A DNA stretch of 64,000 nt, from assembly GCA_023404095.1 (NCBI GenBank), contig JAEYDD010000072.1, forward strand, positions 62,001-126,000, given 5' to 3'. The notes beneath the pieces were generated by a model that searched no databases, had not been told where the DNA came from, and saw nothing but the letters and a program-made list of their open reading frames with translations. The position numbers and the translations under genes were made by a program. This stretch comes from Pseudomonadota bacterium. Lineage in GTDB: Bacteria > Pseudomonadota > Alphaproteobacteria > Rhizobiales > Rhizobiaceae. This document shows positions 43,752-52,283 of the stretch, one piece after another. Within the stretch, counting starts at the first letter, position 1. The number at the start of each line of letters is the position of its first letter.

Positions 43752-44522
43752 ATGACCCCGGATGTGACCCCGCTTGTGGCCGGAAACTGGAAAATGAACG
43801 GCACGCGCGCTTCGTTGAACGAGATCAAGGCGATGGCGGAGGGCGTTAAGGGAGCGCTTTCGGAGAAGGTCGAGGCCCTGATCTGCCCGCCGGTGACACT
43901 GCTCTACGTCTCGACGGCGCTCTGCGATGACAGCCCGCTCCTGATCGGTGCGCAGGACTGCCACGAAAAGGTATCCGGGGCACATACGGGCGATGTCTCT
44001 GCGGAGATGATCGCGGATTGCTTTGGCACCCACGTCATCGTCGGTCACTCGGAGCGGCGGACCGACCATGGTGAGACCGATGCGCTGGTACGTGCCAAGG
44101 CGGAAGCCGCACACGCCGCTGAACTGGTCGCGATCGTCTGCATCGGCGAGACGGAGGCGGAGCGTAAGGCAGGCAGAACGCTCGACGTTCTGAAGACGCA
44201 GCTTGCGGGCTCTGTCCCGGATGGAGCGCTCGCGGAAAATACCGTCATCGCCTATGAGCCCGTCTGGGCGATCGGCACGGGCCTGACGCCGACGACGGCC
44301 GATGTCGCAGAGGCCCATGCTTTCATGCGCCAGGAACTGAAGGCGCGCTTCGGCGGGGAGGGCGCGAAGATGCGCATTCTCTACGGCGGCTCGGTCAAGC
44401 CGGGCAATGCAAAGGAGTTGATGGCAGTTGCAAACGTCGACGGCGCGCTGGTCGGTGGAGCGAGCTTGAAATCCGACGACTTTCTTGCCATCTACGGCGC
44501 ATACGAGGAACTGGTGGCCTGA
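43752..44522 (+). CDS. tpiA: Triose-phosphate isomerase
   Basis: A 256-residue TIM-barrel enzyme that interconverts dihydroxyacetone phosphate and glyceraldehyde 3-phosphate. Catalytic residues are K in N-W-K-M-N-G, H in V-G-H-S-E-R-R and E in Y-E-P-V-W-A-I-G-T-G. The phosphate-binding loop I-L-Y-G-G-S-V-K-P is present. GAGGAGG precedes the ATG. It leads the conserved run tpiA-secG-pyrG, with 95 bases to secG. Confidence 0.97.
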   Translation: MTPDVTPLVAGNWKMNGTRASLNEIKAMAEGVKGALSEKVEALICPPVTLLYVSTALCDDSPLLIGAQDCHEKVSGAHTGDVSAEMIADCFGTHVIVGHSERRTDHGETDALVRAKAEAAHAAELVAIVCIGETEAERKAGRTLDVLKTQLAGSVPDGALAENTVIAYEPVWAIGTGLTPTTADVAEAHAFMRQELKARFGGEGAKMRILYGGSVKPGNAKELMAVANVDGALVGGASLKSDDFLAIYGAYEELVA

Positions 44523-44617
44523 AGCCGGCTTTTGCCGGGTGGGGCTTGGAATGGCGGGCGGCTTGGTATATTGAGCCGCCAATCTCTTTCTCTGTGCCTT
44601 CGGGCAGGGTTCAAATT

Positions 44618-45094
44618 ATGCAGACCGTTTTGCTTGTCATTTATCTCATGGTCGTCGTGGCGCTGATCGGCATCGTGCTGATCCAGCGGTCGGAAGGCGG
44701 CGGTCTCGGTATCGGCGGCGGCTCCGGCTTCATGTCGGCCCGGGGCGCTGCGAACGCACTGACGCGTACCACCGCCATCCTCGCCACGCTCTTCTTCGTT
44801 CTGGCGCTCGGCATGGGCATCCTTTCGCGCTACGAATCGAGGCCGACGGATATCCTCGACCGGATCCCCGGCACGACGGGAGACGGCAACGGCGTTCTCA
44901 ATTCGCTCGGAGGCGAGGCGACGCCACCGGCTGCCCCGCAGGCTCCGGCGCAGGAAAGCAATGGCGTTCCGACCGACGGCGGCACGGCGCCTGCGACCAA
45001 CGCCGCTCCGGCGACGACAGGGGCAGCCCCGCAGGGCGGCACCGCCGCTCCCGCCGCCCCGGCTCCGAACACGGACGTTCCGACCGGGCAGTAA
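44618..45094 (+). CDS. secG: Preprotein translocase subunit SecG
   Basis: A 158-residue subunit of the SecYEG channel. Two transmembrane helices (about 2-20 and 50-70) flank the conserved loop L-I-Q-R-S-E-G-G-G-L-G. The last 75 residues are a Pro/Ala/Thr-rich tail (A-P-A-T-N-A-A-P-A-T-T-G-A) that is not needed for the family fold but is normal in alphaproteobacteria. The start at 44618 gives the canonical N-terminus; the frame extends upstream without family sequence. Confidence 0.94.
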   Translation: MQTVLLVIYLMVVVALIGIVLIQRSEGGGLGIGGGSGFMSARGAANALTRTTAILATLFFVLALGMGILSRYESRPTDILDRIPGTTGDGNGVLNSLGGEATPPAAPQAPAQESNGVPTDGGTAPATNAAPATTGAAPQGGTAAPAAPAPNTDVPTGQ

Positions 45095-45242
45095 GCGGAC
45101 GAAATGACGTGAACCGGCCGGCAGGCGACAAGCCCGCCGGCCTTCTTCTTGTGTAGACCAGTGACAATCCTCCACGGAAACTTGCCACGCAGGCGATTTT
45201 TCGGTGGCGGAATCATTTATGAAAAGGTATCCGGTGACTCCC

Positions 45243-46871
45243 ATGGCGCGATATGTATTCATCACTGGCGGCGTGGTTTCCTCTCTCGGAAAAGGAATTG
45301 CGGCCGCCGCTCTCGGAGCGTTGCTTCAGGCCCGTGGCTACCGGGTCAGGCTGCGCAAGCTGGACCCCTATCTCAACGTCGATCCGGGCACGATGAGCCC
45401 GACGCAGCACGGCGAGGTCTTCGTGACCGACGACGGCGCGGAGACCGACCTCGATCTTGGCCACTACGAGCGCTTCACCGGGCGCTCTGCGACCAAGACT
45501 GACAACATCACCACCGGCCGCATCTACAAGAACATCATCGACAAGGAGCGGCGCGGCGACTATCTGGGCGCGACCGTGCAGGTCATTCCGCACGTCACCA
45601 ACGAGATCAAGAACTTCGTCACCGAAGGCAATGAGGACTATGATTTCGTGATCTGCGAGATCGGCGGCACCGTCGGCGACATCGAGGCGATGCCGTTCAT
45701 GGAGGCGATCCGCCAACTCGGCAACGACCTGCCACGGGGCACCGCCGTCTACGTCCACCTCACGCTGATGCCTTATATTCCGGCAGCCGGCGAACTGAAG
45801 ACCAAGCCGACGCAGCACTCCGTCAAGGAACTGCAAGCGATGGGCATCCATCCCGACATCCTGCTGGTGCGCGCCGACCGGGAAATCCCGGAAGCCGAGC
45901 GCAAGAAGCTGTCGCTGTTCTGCAACGTTCGCCCGACCGCCGTCATCCAGGCGCTCGACGTCGCGTCGATCTACGACGTGCCGCTCGCCTATCACAAGGA
46001 AGGCCTCGACGACGAGGTATTGGCCGCATTTGGCATCGAGCCGGCTCCCAAGCCTCGGCTGGAGGCCTGGCAAAAGGTTTCCGATCGAATCCATACGCCG
46101 GAAGGCGAGGTGACGATCGCCATCGTCGGCAAGTACACCGGGCTGAAGGATGCCTACAAGTCGCTGATCGAGGCGCTCTATCACGGCGGCATCGCCAACC
46201 ACGTCAAGGTCAAGCTCGACTGGATCGAATCTGAGGTCTTCGAGAAGGAAGATCCGGCACCGTATCTGGAAAAGGTGCACGGCATTCTCGTCCCCGGCGG
46301 CTTCGGCGAGCGCGGTTCGGAAGGCAAGATCCGCGCCGCGAAGTTTGCCCGCGAGCGCAAGGTGCCGTATTTCGGAATCTGCTTCGGCATGCAGATGGCC
46401 GTGGTGGAAGCCGCCCGCAATCTCGCCGGTATCGAGAAGGCGTCTTCGACGGAGTTTGGTAAGACCGAGGAGCCGGTGGTCGGCCTGATGACTGAATGGG
46501 TCAAGGGCAATGAACTGCAGAAGCGCAGCGCATCCGGCGATCTTGGCGGAACCATGCGGCTCGGCGCCTATCGCGCCGGCCTCAAGGCAGGCACCAAGAT
46601 TGCCGAGATCTACGGCAGCACCGACATCTCCGAACGCCACCGCCACCGCTACGAGGTCAATGTCGACTACAAGGACCGGCTGGAAAACTGCGGGCTGGTC
46701 TTCTCCGGCATGTCTCCGGACGGCGTTCTGCCGGAAACGGTCGAATATCCCGACCATCCCTGGTTCATCGGCGTGCAGTATCACCCCGAGCTGAAGAGCC
46801 GGCCGCTGGACCCGCATCCGCTGTTCGCAAGCTTCATCGAGGCTGCTTTGGAGCAGTCGCGTCTCGTCTGA
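45243..46871 (+). CDS. pyrG: CTP synthase
   Basis: A 542-residue enzyme that aminates UTP to CTP with ATP and glutamine. The synthetase domain starts M-A-R-Y-V-F-I-T-G-G-V-V-S-S-L-G-K-G. The glutaminase domain has the nucleophile in G-I-C-F-G-M-Q-M-A and the His-Glu pair in Q-Y-H-P-E-L-K-S-R-P. The start at 45243 matches the family N-terminus; a frame extension of 13 residues is rejected. It lies downstream of secG and ends at a strong terminator. CTP also feeds the CdsA step of the neighbouring phospholipid operon. Confidence 0.97.
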   Translation: MARYVFITGGVVSSLGKGIAAAALGALLQARGYRVRLRKLDPYLNVDPGTMSPTQHGEVFVTDDGAETDLDLGHYERFTGRSATKTDNITTGRIYKNIIDKERRGDYLGATVQVIPHVTNEIKNFVTEGNEDYDFVICEIGGTVGDIEAMPFMEAIRQLGNDLPRGTAVYVHLTLMPYIPAAGELKTKPTQHSVKELQAMGIHPDILLVRADREIPEAERKKLSLFCNVRPTAVIQALDVASIYDVPLAYHKEGLDDEVLAAFGIEPAPKPRLEAWQKVSDRIHTPEGEVTIAIVGKYTGLKDAYKSLIEALYHGGIANHVKVKLDWIESEVFEKEDPAPYLEKVHGILVPGGFGERGSEGKIRAAKFARERKVPYFGICFGMQMAVVEAARNLAGIEKASSTEFGKTEEPVVGLMTEWVKGNELQKRSASGDLGGTMRLGAYRAGLKAGTKIAEIYGSTDISERHRHRYEVNVDYKDRLENCGLVFSGMSPDGVLPETVEYPDHPWFIGVQYHPELKSRPLDPHPLFASFIEAALEQSRLV

Positions 46872-46891
46872 GACCGGTCGCCATCAGTTAG

Positions 46892-46922
46892 AGGCCCGGC
46901 AGTGAAGACTGCCGGGCCTTCT
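46892..46922 (+). terminator. Rho-independent terminator of pyrG
   Basis: A perfect 12-pair stem AGGCCCGGCAGT/ACTGCCGGGCCT (46892-46903 with 46908-46919) with a GAAG loop and a short TTCT tail, 20 bases after the pyrG stop. It may also stop the opposing phospholipid operon, which ends at 47013. Confidence 0.82.
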
Positions 46923-47012
46923 GCATCTTGGGATCGGTTCGCGCTGCACCTCGTGGCGAACGAAGTCGAAGGGCATCTGCGATGGTTGCACCCGCCGTGC
47001 AGGAAAGGTGCC

Positions 47013-47657
47013 TCAGCCCTTGCCCGTTAGGTGGCGCACGAGATTGCGTCCGCGGCGCATGGCCGTCAAAGCGGCCCCGACCGCGACGATCCAGAGTGCC
47101 ATCTCCACAACCGTCATTTGCCGCTCCCACACAGTCGTAACTGCGGCGAGAACGGCCGCGACCGTCATCACGGCCATCCGGTGTTGCTTGGCCATCGGAC
47201 CGGAGAAGTCGCCGGGTGCTCCGGTGGCTCGGCCGAGTTCGCGCACATAGGCCGTCAGCACGGCGAAGGCTGCGGCCGCCCAGCCGAGTGCGGGCATGCC
47301 GATACCGTATCCGGCACCGGCAAGGATAAGGATATCGGCGATGCGGTCGGGAAACTCGTTCCAGAACGGGCCATCGGCTTGCCCCTTGCCACCTTCGACG
47401 GCGACCATGCCATCGAAAAGATTGCAGAGCAGCCGCAACTGGCAGCAGAGGGCGGCGGCGATCAGGAGGAGCGCTGCGACAGTTCCCTCCTGCCGCCCGC
47501 CCAGCCAGAAGCACAGGCCGGCGAGTGCTGCCGCCGCCATGCTCGCCTGCGAGATCTGGTTGGGCGTGATCGATCGCTTCGCCAGCCAGAGCGCCACGGA
47601 TCGTGCCCAGTGGGTATCGCGGCTGGAAAGGGGGCGGCGGTCTCCGCTCTCTGTCAT
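47013..47657 (-). CDS. CDP-alcohol phosphatidyltransferase family protein with variant motif
   Basis: A 214-residue membrane protein of the CDP-alcohol phosphotransferase family, which joins a CDP-linked lipid to an alcohol. The usual motif D-x2-D-G-x2-A-R-x8-G-x3-D-x3-D appears as N79-L-F-D82-G-M-V-A86-V-x8-G96-P-F-W-N100-E-F-P-D104. Two aspartates are therefore Asn and the Arg is Val. A further Asp lies at 108. This may be a distinct subfamily with its own alcohol rather than a dead copy. It is the last gene of a four-gene operon with plsC and cdsA, joined by ATGA. The product lipid is unknown. Confidence 0.85.
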   Translation of the reverse strand: MTESGDRRPLSSRDTHWARSVALWLAKRSITPNQISQASMAAAALAGLCFWLGGRQEGTVAALLLIAAALCCQLRLLCNLFDGMVAVEGGKGQADGPFWNEFPDRIADILILAGAGYGIGMPALGWAAAAFAVLTAYVRELGRATGAPGDFSGPMAKQHRMAVMTVAAVLAAVTTVWERQMTVVEMALWIVAVGAALTAMRRGRNLVRHLTGKG

Positions 47658-48049
47658 GGCGATCTCGGTTCCTTTCGATGAAGCGAATAGTTGTATGCAG
47701 CGGCATAGCTGGCCGACACCAGCAGCGGAACGGCGATCGTGCGCAGGATTTCCGGCGTACCGGCGATGCGATGAATCGATGCAACCGCCGTTGCCGACAC
47801 AGCAATTACGATCCCGGGCGGCAGCCAGAGCCTTCCCGCGCCCGTGAAAATCCCAGCCAGCCTCTCGATCGCCTTCTTGAGAAAAAGGGTGATCGCAGCA
47901 GATACCGCACCCTGCACCGCACCGGCGAGCAGCATCTGCGCCGGCGCGTGGCCGCGGTTGGCGAGGATCGCCCAGCCTCCCATGGCCACGAAAGCCACGC
48001 CCATGTGAACGGCGCTGCTCTGCGCAAGCGGGTGCGTTTTGCCGCTCAT
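47654..48049 (-). CDS. Hypothetical membrane protein of the phospholipid operon
   Basis: A 131-residue protein with three to four hydrophobic segments (A-V-H-M-G-V-A-F-V-A-M-G-G-W-A-I-L and I-V-I-A-V-S-A-T-A-V-A-S among them) and an F-L-K-K-A-I-E-R basic loop. It has no catalytic motif I recognise. Its start overlaps the cdsA stop, and its stop overlaps the next start (both ATGA), so it is made together with the lipid enzymes. Possible roles are assembly, lipid transport or a small phosphatase. Confidence 0.75.
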   Translation of the reverse strand: MSGKTHPLAQSSAVHMGVAFVAMGGWAILANRGHAPAQMLLAGAVQGAVSAAITLFLKKAIERLAGIFTGAGRLWLPPGIVIAVSATAVASIHRIAGTPEILRTIAVPLLVSASYAAAYNYSLHRKEPRSP

Positions 48050-48996
48050 GTCAGCGACCACCCGTAGCGGACGATGTGGAAGAAGATCGGCGCGGAGAAG
48101 ATCACCGAATCGAGCCGGTCAATCAGTCCGCCATGCCCCTCGACTATATGTCCCCAGTCCTTCACGCCGCGGTCGCGCTTGATGGCCGACATGACCAGCC
48201 CGCCAAAGAAGCCCATCAGTGTGATGACAAGCGCCATCAGTCCCGCTTGCAGCGGCGAGAACGGCGTGATCCACCACAGTGCGGCGCCGATCAGCGTTGC
48301 GCTGGCAACACCGCCGACAAAACCCTCGACGGTCTTGGAGGGCGACAGTTTCGGTGCGATCTTGTGCCGGCCGAAGATCTTGCCCCAGACATACTGGAGG
48401 ACGTCGCTCATCTGGACGACGATCACCAGGAAAGCGATCAAAAGTACATTCCGCCCCTCGTAGCCAGGAATCTGCAGCGTCAGCAGCGCCGGGACGTGGG
48501 ATACGCAGAACACGCAGATCATCAGCGCCCACTGTACCTCGGCGACGCGGTCAAGGAAGCGCTCGGTATCGCCCCGGAGCACGGCGACGATCGGCATCAG
48601 CAGGAACGCATAGACCGGTATGAAGATCGCGTAGAGGCCGTACCAGTCGGTGGCGACCAGATAATACTGGATTGGCAGCACGACGAAGAAGGCGGCGGCA
48701 AGCGCCCAATGGTCGGCGCGGCGGGTGCGGGTCAGGGTGACGAACTCGCGAAGTGCCGCAAAGGAGCAGAAGGCGAAGAGTGCAATGACACCCGCGCGGC
48801 CCGCCATAAAGGCGATGCCGAGCAGCGCAACCATCACCCACCAGGCATAGATGCGAGCGTTCAGGTTTTCGATTCCGGCGTTCGTTCCATCGGGAGACAG
48901 CCTGCGCTGCAACACCTGGCCGATCACGGTCGCCATCACCAGAAATACGACGATGCCGAATACGAGGGTGAGGAGCTGGGAGTGCGGGTCGGTCAT
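48046..48996 (-). CDS. cdsA: Phosphatidate cytidylyltransferase (CdsA family)
   Basis: A 316-residue membrane enzyme that makes CDP-diacylglycerol from phosphatidate and CTP. It has about eight transmembrane helices. The CdsA signature occurs as L-S-P-S-K-T-V-E-G-F-V-G-G and then S-A-I-K-R-D-R-G-V-K-D-W-G and G-H-G-G-L-I-D-R-L-D-S, with the metal-binding Asp intact. Its location beside plsC and a CDP-alcohol transferase, rather than beside uppS/frr, suggests an accessory copy for a dedicated lipid. It starts within the plsC stop (ATGA). Confidence 0.92.
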   Translation of the reverse strand: MTDPHSQLLTLVFGIVVFLVMATVIGQVLQRRLSPDGTNAGIENLNARIYAWWVMVALLGIAFMAGRAGVIALFAFCSFAALREFVTLTRTRRADHWALAAAFFVVLPIQYYLVATDWYGLYAIFIPVYAFLLMPIVAVLRGDTERFLDRVAEVQWALMICVFCVSHVPALLTLQIPGYEGRNVLLIAFLVIVVQMSDVLQYVWGKIFGRHKIAPKLSPSKTVEGFVGGVASATLIGAALWWITPFSPLQAGLMALVITLMGFFGGLVMSAIKRDRGVKDWGHIVEGHGGLIDRLDSVIFSAPIFFHIVRYGWSLT

Positions 48997-49778
48997 GGGG
49001 TCTCGCCTGCATGCGGGGAAAGCGAAAGAAGTGCTGCGCGCGCGCGATCGAGGAAGGGTTCCTTCGCCTCGCCGTCACGCAGTCGCAGCGGCGCTCCGAA
49101 GCTTACCGTGCAGATGAGGGGCACCGGAACGAACTCACCCTTCGGCATGACGCGATTGAGATTGCTGATCCAGACCGGCACGAACTCGATGTCAGGGCGG
49201 GACCGCGCCAGATGGTAGATGCCGCTCTTGAAGGGAAGCAGCGGATCGTCGCCCTGATTGCGCGTGCCTTCTGGAAAGAGGATCAGCGAGGCCCCGCCAT
49301 CGAGCGTTTGCGCCATGCGGGCGATCGGATCCTCCGTGCGTGTCTCGCGCTCGCGTTCGATCAGCACCGCATTGAACACGTCCCTGCCGATGAAACGGGT
49401 GAGCGAGGATCTGAGCCAGTATTCCGCACCCGCGACCGGGCGTGTCACCCGGCGCAACCTTGGCGGCAGAACGGTCCAGATCAGGATGAAATCGCCATGG
49501 CTGCTATGATTGGCGAAATAGACGCACTGCCGGGTCGGCGGGCCGTCGTGCGACCAGATGGCGCGGACCGCGGTCACCGCGCGGGCGAACAGCAGGATGA
49601 GCGCGGACACGGCTGGAGCCGCCATGGCGCGAAGGAGGCTGCCCGACGTCTTTCCGCCCGACGGTTGCGAATTCTCGATGGTCGTCACTGTTGCGTCACC
49701 CGCATCGTTCGTCTCGCATTTGAGGGACCGGTCATCGGAGGCGTGCGCGTCCTGTCGCTTACGTTTGAATCGACGCAT
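48993..49778 (-). CDS. plsC: 1-acylglycerol-3-phosphate acyltransferase (PlsC family)
   Basis: A 261-residue acyltransferase that would make phosphatidate from lysophosphatidate, or a related acceptor. The catalytic motif is F-A-N-H-S-S-H-G-D (N-H-x4-D), with F-P-E-G-T-R-N as the glycerophosphate site. There is a transmembrane segment near residues 48-66 after a basic, polar N-terminus. The ATG at 49778 has GGGGGAA five bases upstream. It is the first gene of the operon, so the operon promoter should lie between 49779 and the divergent VOC gene, in or near the hairpin array. Confidence 0.9.
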   Translation of the reverse strand: MRRFKRKRQDAHASDDRSLKCETNDAGDATVTTIENSQPSGGKTSGSLLRAMAAPAVSALILLFARAVTAVRAIWSHDGPPTRQCVYFANHSSHGDFILIWTVLPPRLRRVTRPVAGAEYWLRSSLTRFIGRDVFNAVLIERERETRTEDPIARMAQTLDGGASLILFPEGTRNQGDDPLLPFKSGIYHLARSRPDIEFVPVWISNLNRVMPKGEFVPVPLICTVSFGAPLRLRDGEAKEPFLDRARAALLSLSPHAGETP

Positions 49779-49934
49779 TATTCCCCCTCGACCAGCGTTC
49801 AGCTCAAGGAACCTCGCCGCTCGACAGTCTGACAGCAACCGTCAGGGCAGGCGGCAAGGTTCGCTCGAATCGCTGCCATTTCAGCCACAACATATACTTT
49901 TCCGCCAGGTCGGATGCCATCTGCGGTTGGCTTG

Positions 49935-50136
49935 TGCGGCTGGGGCCGCAGCGTGTCTGCCAACTGGTTGCCGGCGGAAAACATCATGTTCTCCGCCGGC
50001 AATCCGGCTTGTTCAGCCGGCGGCGACAGTCCGGCAATAATTGTCGGGTGAATGTCGCCGATCTCGTTCGAGCCCGAACAGGTTCCTGCCTGAGCAGGAA
50101 TGCATGTTGCGGCCGCTCAAGCGGCCTGTGCGCAAC
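49935..50136. repeat. Array of seven consecutive hairpins
   Basis: Seven inverted repeats follow one another. (1) TGCGGC/GCCGCA, 49935-49950. (2) TTGCCGGCGGA/TCCGCCGGCAA, 49968-50002, with AACAT/ATGTT inside. (3) CCGGCT/AGCCGG, 50004-50020. (4) CGGCGACA/TGTCGCCG, 50021-50060, with an inner CCGGCAA/TTGTCGG. (5) GTTCG/CGAAC, 50066-50079. (6) TTCCTGC/GCAGGAA, 50083-50100. (7) GGCCGC/GCGGCC, 50111-50126, extended by GTTGC/GCAAC. Loops are mostly 4-5 bases. There is no coding frame and no T-run. It could be a mosaic of palindromic repeats or a structured RNA. Confidence 0.8.
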
Positions 50137-50420
50137 GCTTGATCCATGTAAACATTTAACTAAAACAGTGACTTCGCAATGTGGAGCCCCAGCTGACAGC
50201 AAAGGCGTTGGACGATGAATTGTCAAAGCGCAGATGGAAGTTCAGACCCATATCTTCGTGCAATCAACAACTTTGTGGATGCTTTTCTGTAGAAATGCAG
50301 CCTTACGTTACGGGAGATCATGCGAGAGGGGCAGCCAATCGCGCATCGGAAACCTACGCGCCCTTGCATTGGCTAAGCAAAAAGGGCAAAGCACCCCCGG
50401 ATGAATGAGCTCGGACCAGC
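50137..50420. other. Intergenic region upstream of the VOC gene
   Basis: 284 bases between the hairpin array and the VOC gene. It is A/T-richer than its surroundings and should hold the promoter for VOC-kdsA. No gene or terminator is supported. Confidence 0.45.
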
Positions 50421-51311
50421 ATGACAGCCAAGCCTACGACCCCCCGCCCGATCGACCATCTCGTTCTGCCGGTTGCCGAGCTTTCGATCGCGCGCGAGCG
50501 GCTGACGCGGCTGGGTTTTACGGTGGCGGCGGATGCGCGGCATCCCTTCGGAACCGAGAACTGCTGCATATTCCTGTCCGACGGCAGCTACCTGGAACCA
50601 CTCGGCATCGCCAATCGCGAGGAATGCGAGCAGGCGGCGCGTAGCGGCAACGAGTTCGTGGCGCGCGACCAGTCTTTCCGCTTCCGTCGCGGCATGGATG
50701 GATTTTCCGCGATCGCGATGGCGACGAACGACGCGCGTGACGATGACCGTCGCTATGCCGAACACGGGTTTTCGGGCGGTCAGATGCTTGAATTCTCGCG
50801 TGACATGCAACTCCCCGATGGCGGCAGTGCGACGGGCAGTTTCCGCCTCGCCTTCGCCGCCGACAGGCGGGCACCGGATTTCTTCTTCTTTTCGTCGCAG
50901 CGCGTGGTTGCGCTTCCGTCCGACCGCAGCGCGCTCGAGCAGCATGCAAATGGTGCAGTCGCCCTTTCGGAAGTGGTTCTGTGTGAGCAGAATCCGACGG
51001 ATTTCCAGTATCTGGTACAGGTCGCAGCCGACGAACGCGCCGTGGAAGCGCATTCTTTCGGCATGAGCGTGGACACGCCGCGCGGGCGGATTTCCGTACT
51101 CAATCCTGCCGGAATGAAGGGCTTTTATGGCATTGAACCTTCGCAAACCGATCGCGGCCTGAAAGGGGCTGCGGTCGTCTTCCGCGTGAAGGATCTGGCG
51201 CGCTGCAGAGCGCAGATGGAAGAGAACAATATCGAATTCACCGAGCTTGGCGGACGCCTGCTCGTTGCGCCCGCTGCGGGGCAGGGCGCGCTTTTTGCGT
51301 TTGGAGAATAA
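50421..51311 (+). CDS. VOC/glyoxalase-like domain protein
   Basis: A 296-residue protein of the vicinal-oxygen-chelate superfamily (Glyoxalase_3-like). The first unit starts P-I-D-H-L-V-L-P-V-A-E-L, with the metal-type His, and S-Y-L-E-P-L-G-I-A-N supplies an acidic residue. The substrate is unknown. It is followed after one base by kdsA, so the two genes are coupled, but a link to KDO synthesis is not otherwise evident. Upstream is the hairpin array. Confidence 0.88.
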   Translation: MTAKPTTPRPIDHLVLPVAELSIARERLTRLGFTVAADARHPFGTENCCIFLSDGSYLEPLGIANREECEQAARSGNEFVARDQSFRFRRGMDGFSAIAMATNDARDDDRRYAEHGFSGGQMLEFSRDMQLPDGGSATGSFRLAFAADRRAPDFFFFSSQRVVALPSDRSALEQHANGAVALSEVVLCEQNPTDFQYLVQVAADERAVEAHSFGMSVDTPRGRISVLNPAGMKGFYGIEPSQTDRGLKGAAVVFRVKDLARCRAQMEENNIEFTELGGRLLVAPAAGQGALFAFGE

Positions 51312-51312
51312 G

Positions 51313-52152
51313 ATGGAAACCAATGCAGTCGTCACCGCCGGGGAAGGCAAGGGCAAGGTCACCTTCTCGCAGAAGGACAAGCTGACGCTGATCGCCGGCC
51401 CGTGCCAGATGGAAAGCCGCGACCATGCCTTCATGCTCGCCGGCACGCTCGTGGAGATGTGTCGCAAGCTCGGCCTCGGCCTCGTCTACAAGTCGTCCTT
51501 CGACAAGGCCAACCGCACCTCGATTTCGGGCAAGCGCGGCATCGGCCTTGAAAAGGCGATGGAAATCTTCGCCGACCTGAAGACGGAGTTCGGCTTTCCG
51601 GTGCTGACGGACATCCATACGGAAGAGCAGTGTGGCCTGGTCGCGCCGACCGTCGATATCCTGCAGATTCCGGCATTCCTGTCGCGGCAGACGGATCTGC
51701 TCGTCGCTGCTGCGAAGACCGGGCGCGTCATCAACGTCAAGAAGGGCCAGTTCCTGGCACCCTGGGACATGAAGAACGTGCTGGCGAAGTTTACCCAGAG
51801 CGGCAATCCGAACGTTCTTCTGTGTGAGCGCGGCGCCTCCTTCGGCTATAATACGCTCGTTTCCGACATGCGTTCGCTGCCGATCATGGCGTCGCTTGGC
51901 GCACCCGTCGTCTTCGACGCCACGCATTCGGTCCAGCAGCCGGGCGGGCAGGGCGGTTCCTCCGGTGGTCAGCGGGAATTCGTGGAAACCCTGGCCCGGG
52001 CGGCGGTCGCCGTTGGTGTCGCTGGCGTCTTCATCGAGACTCACGAGGATCCGGACAATGCGCCCTCGGACGGTCCAAACATGGTGGCGATCAAGGATCT
52101 GCCGCGGCTTCTGGAAAAGCTGCTCGCCTTCGACGCGATCGCGAAGGCATGA
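51313..52152 (+). CDS. kdsA: 3-deoxy-8-phosphooctulonate (KDO-8-P) synthase
   Basis: A 279-residue TIM-barrel enzyme that condenses phosphoenolpyruvate with arabinose 5-phosphate for the lipopolysaccharide inner core. Signatures are L-I-A-G-P-C-Q-M-E-S, K-S-S-F-D-K-A-N-R-T-S and D-A-T-H-S-V-Q-Q-P-G. The Cys in A-G-P-C-Q and the His/Asp pattern suggest the metal-dependent class. The ATG follows the VOC stop after one base; a longer frame overlaps VOC and is rejected. PEP is the product of the downstream enolase. Confidence 0.95.
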   Translation: METNAVVTAGEGKGKVTFSQKDKLTLIAGPCQMESRDHAFMLAGTLVEMCRKLGLGLVYKSSFDKANRTSISGKRGIGLEKAMEIFADLKTEFGFPVLTDIHTEEQCGLVAPTVDILQIPAFLSRQTDLLVAAAKTGRVINVKKGQFLAPWDMKNVLAKFTQSGNPNVLLCERGASFGYNTLVSDMRSLPIMASLGAPVVFDATHSVQQPGGQGGSSGGQREFVETLARAAVAVGVAGVFIETHEDPDNAPSDGPNMVAIKDLPRLLEKLLAFDAIAKA

Positions 52153-52283
52153 CGGTGTCATCATGCTGGTGTCACACGGCTGCGTTAGCCCGGCACCGAC
52201 GCGCTTGCATTTTCATCGGCTTCGATTAAGAGATTTCAATCGATTAAAATCGCTGACCCCTTCATGAACCAGGGAAGAAAACC

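Noticed and set aside
45213..46817. 534-codon minus-strand frame opposite pyrG
   Set aside because: Antisense shadow of CTP synthase; no ribosome site or domain.
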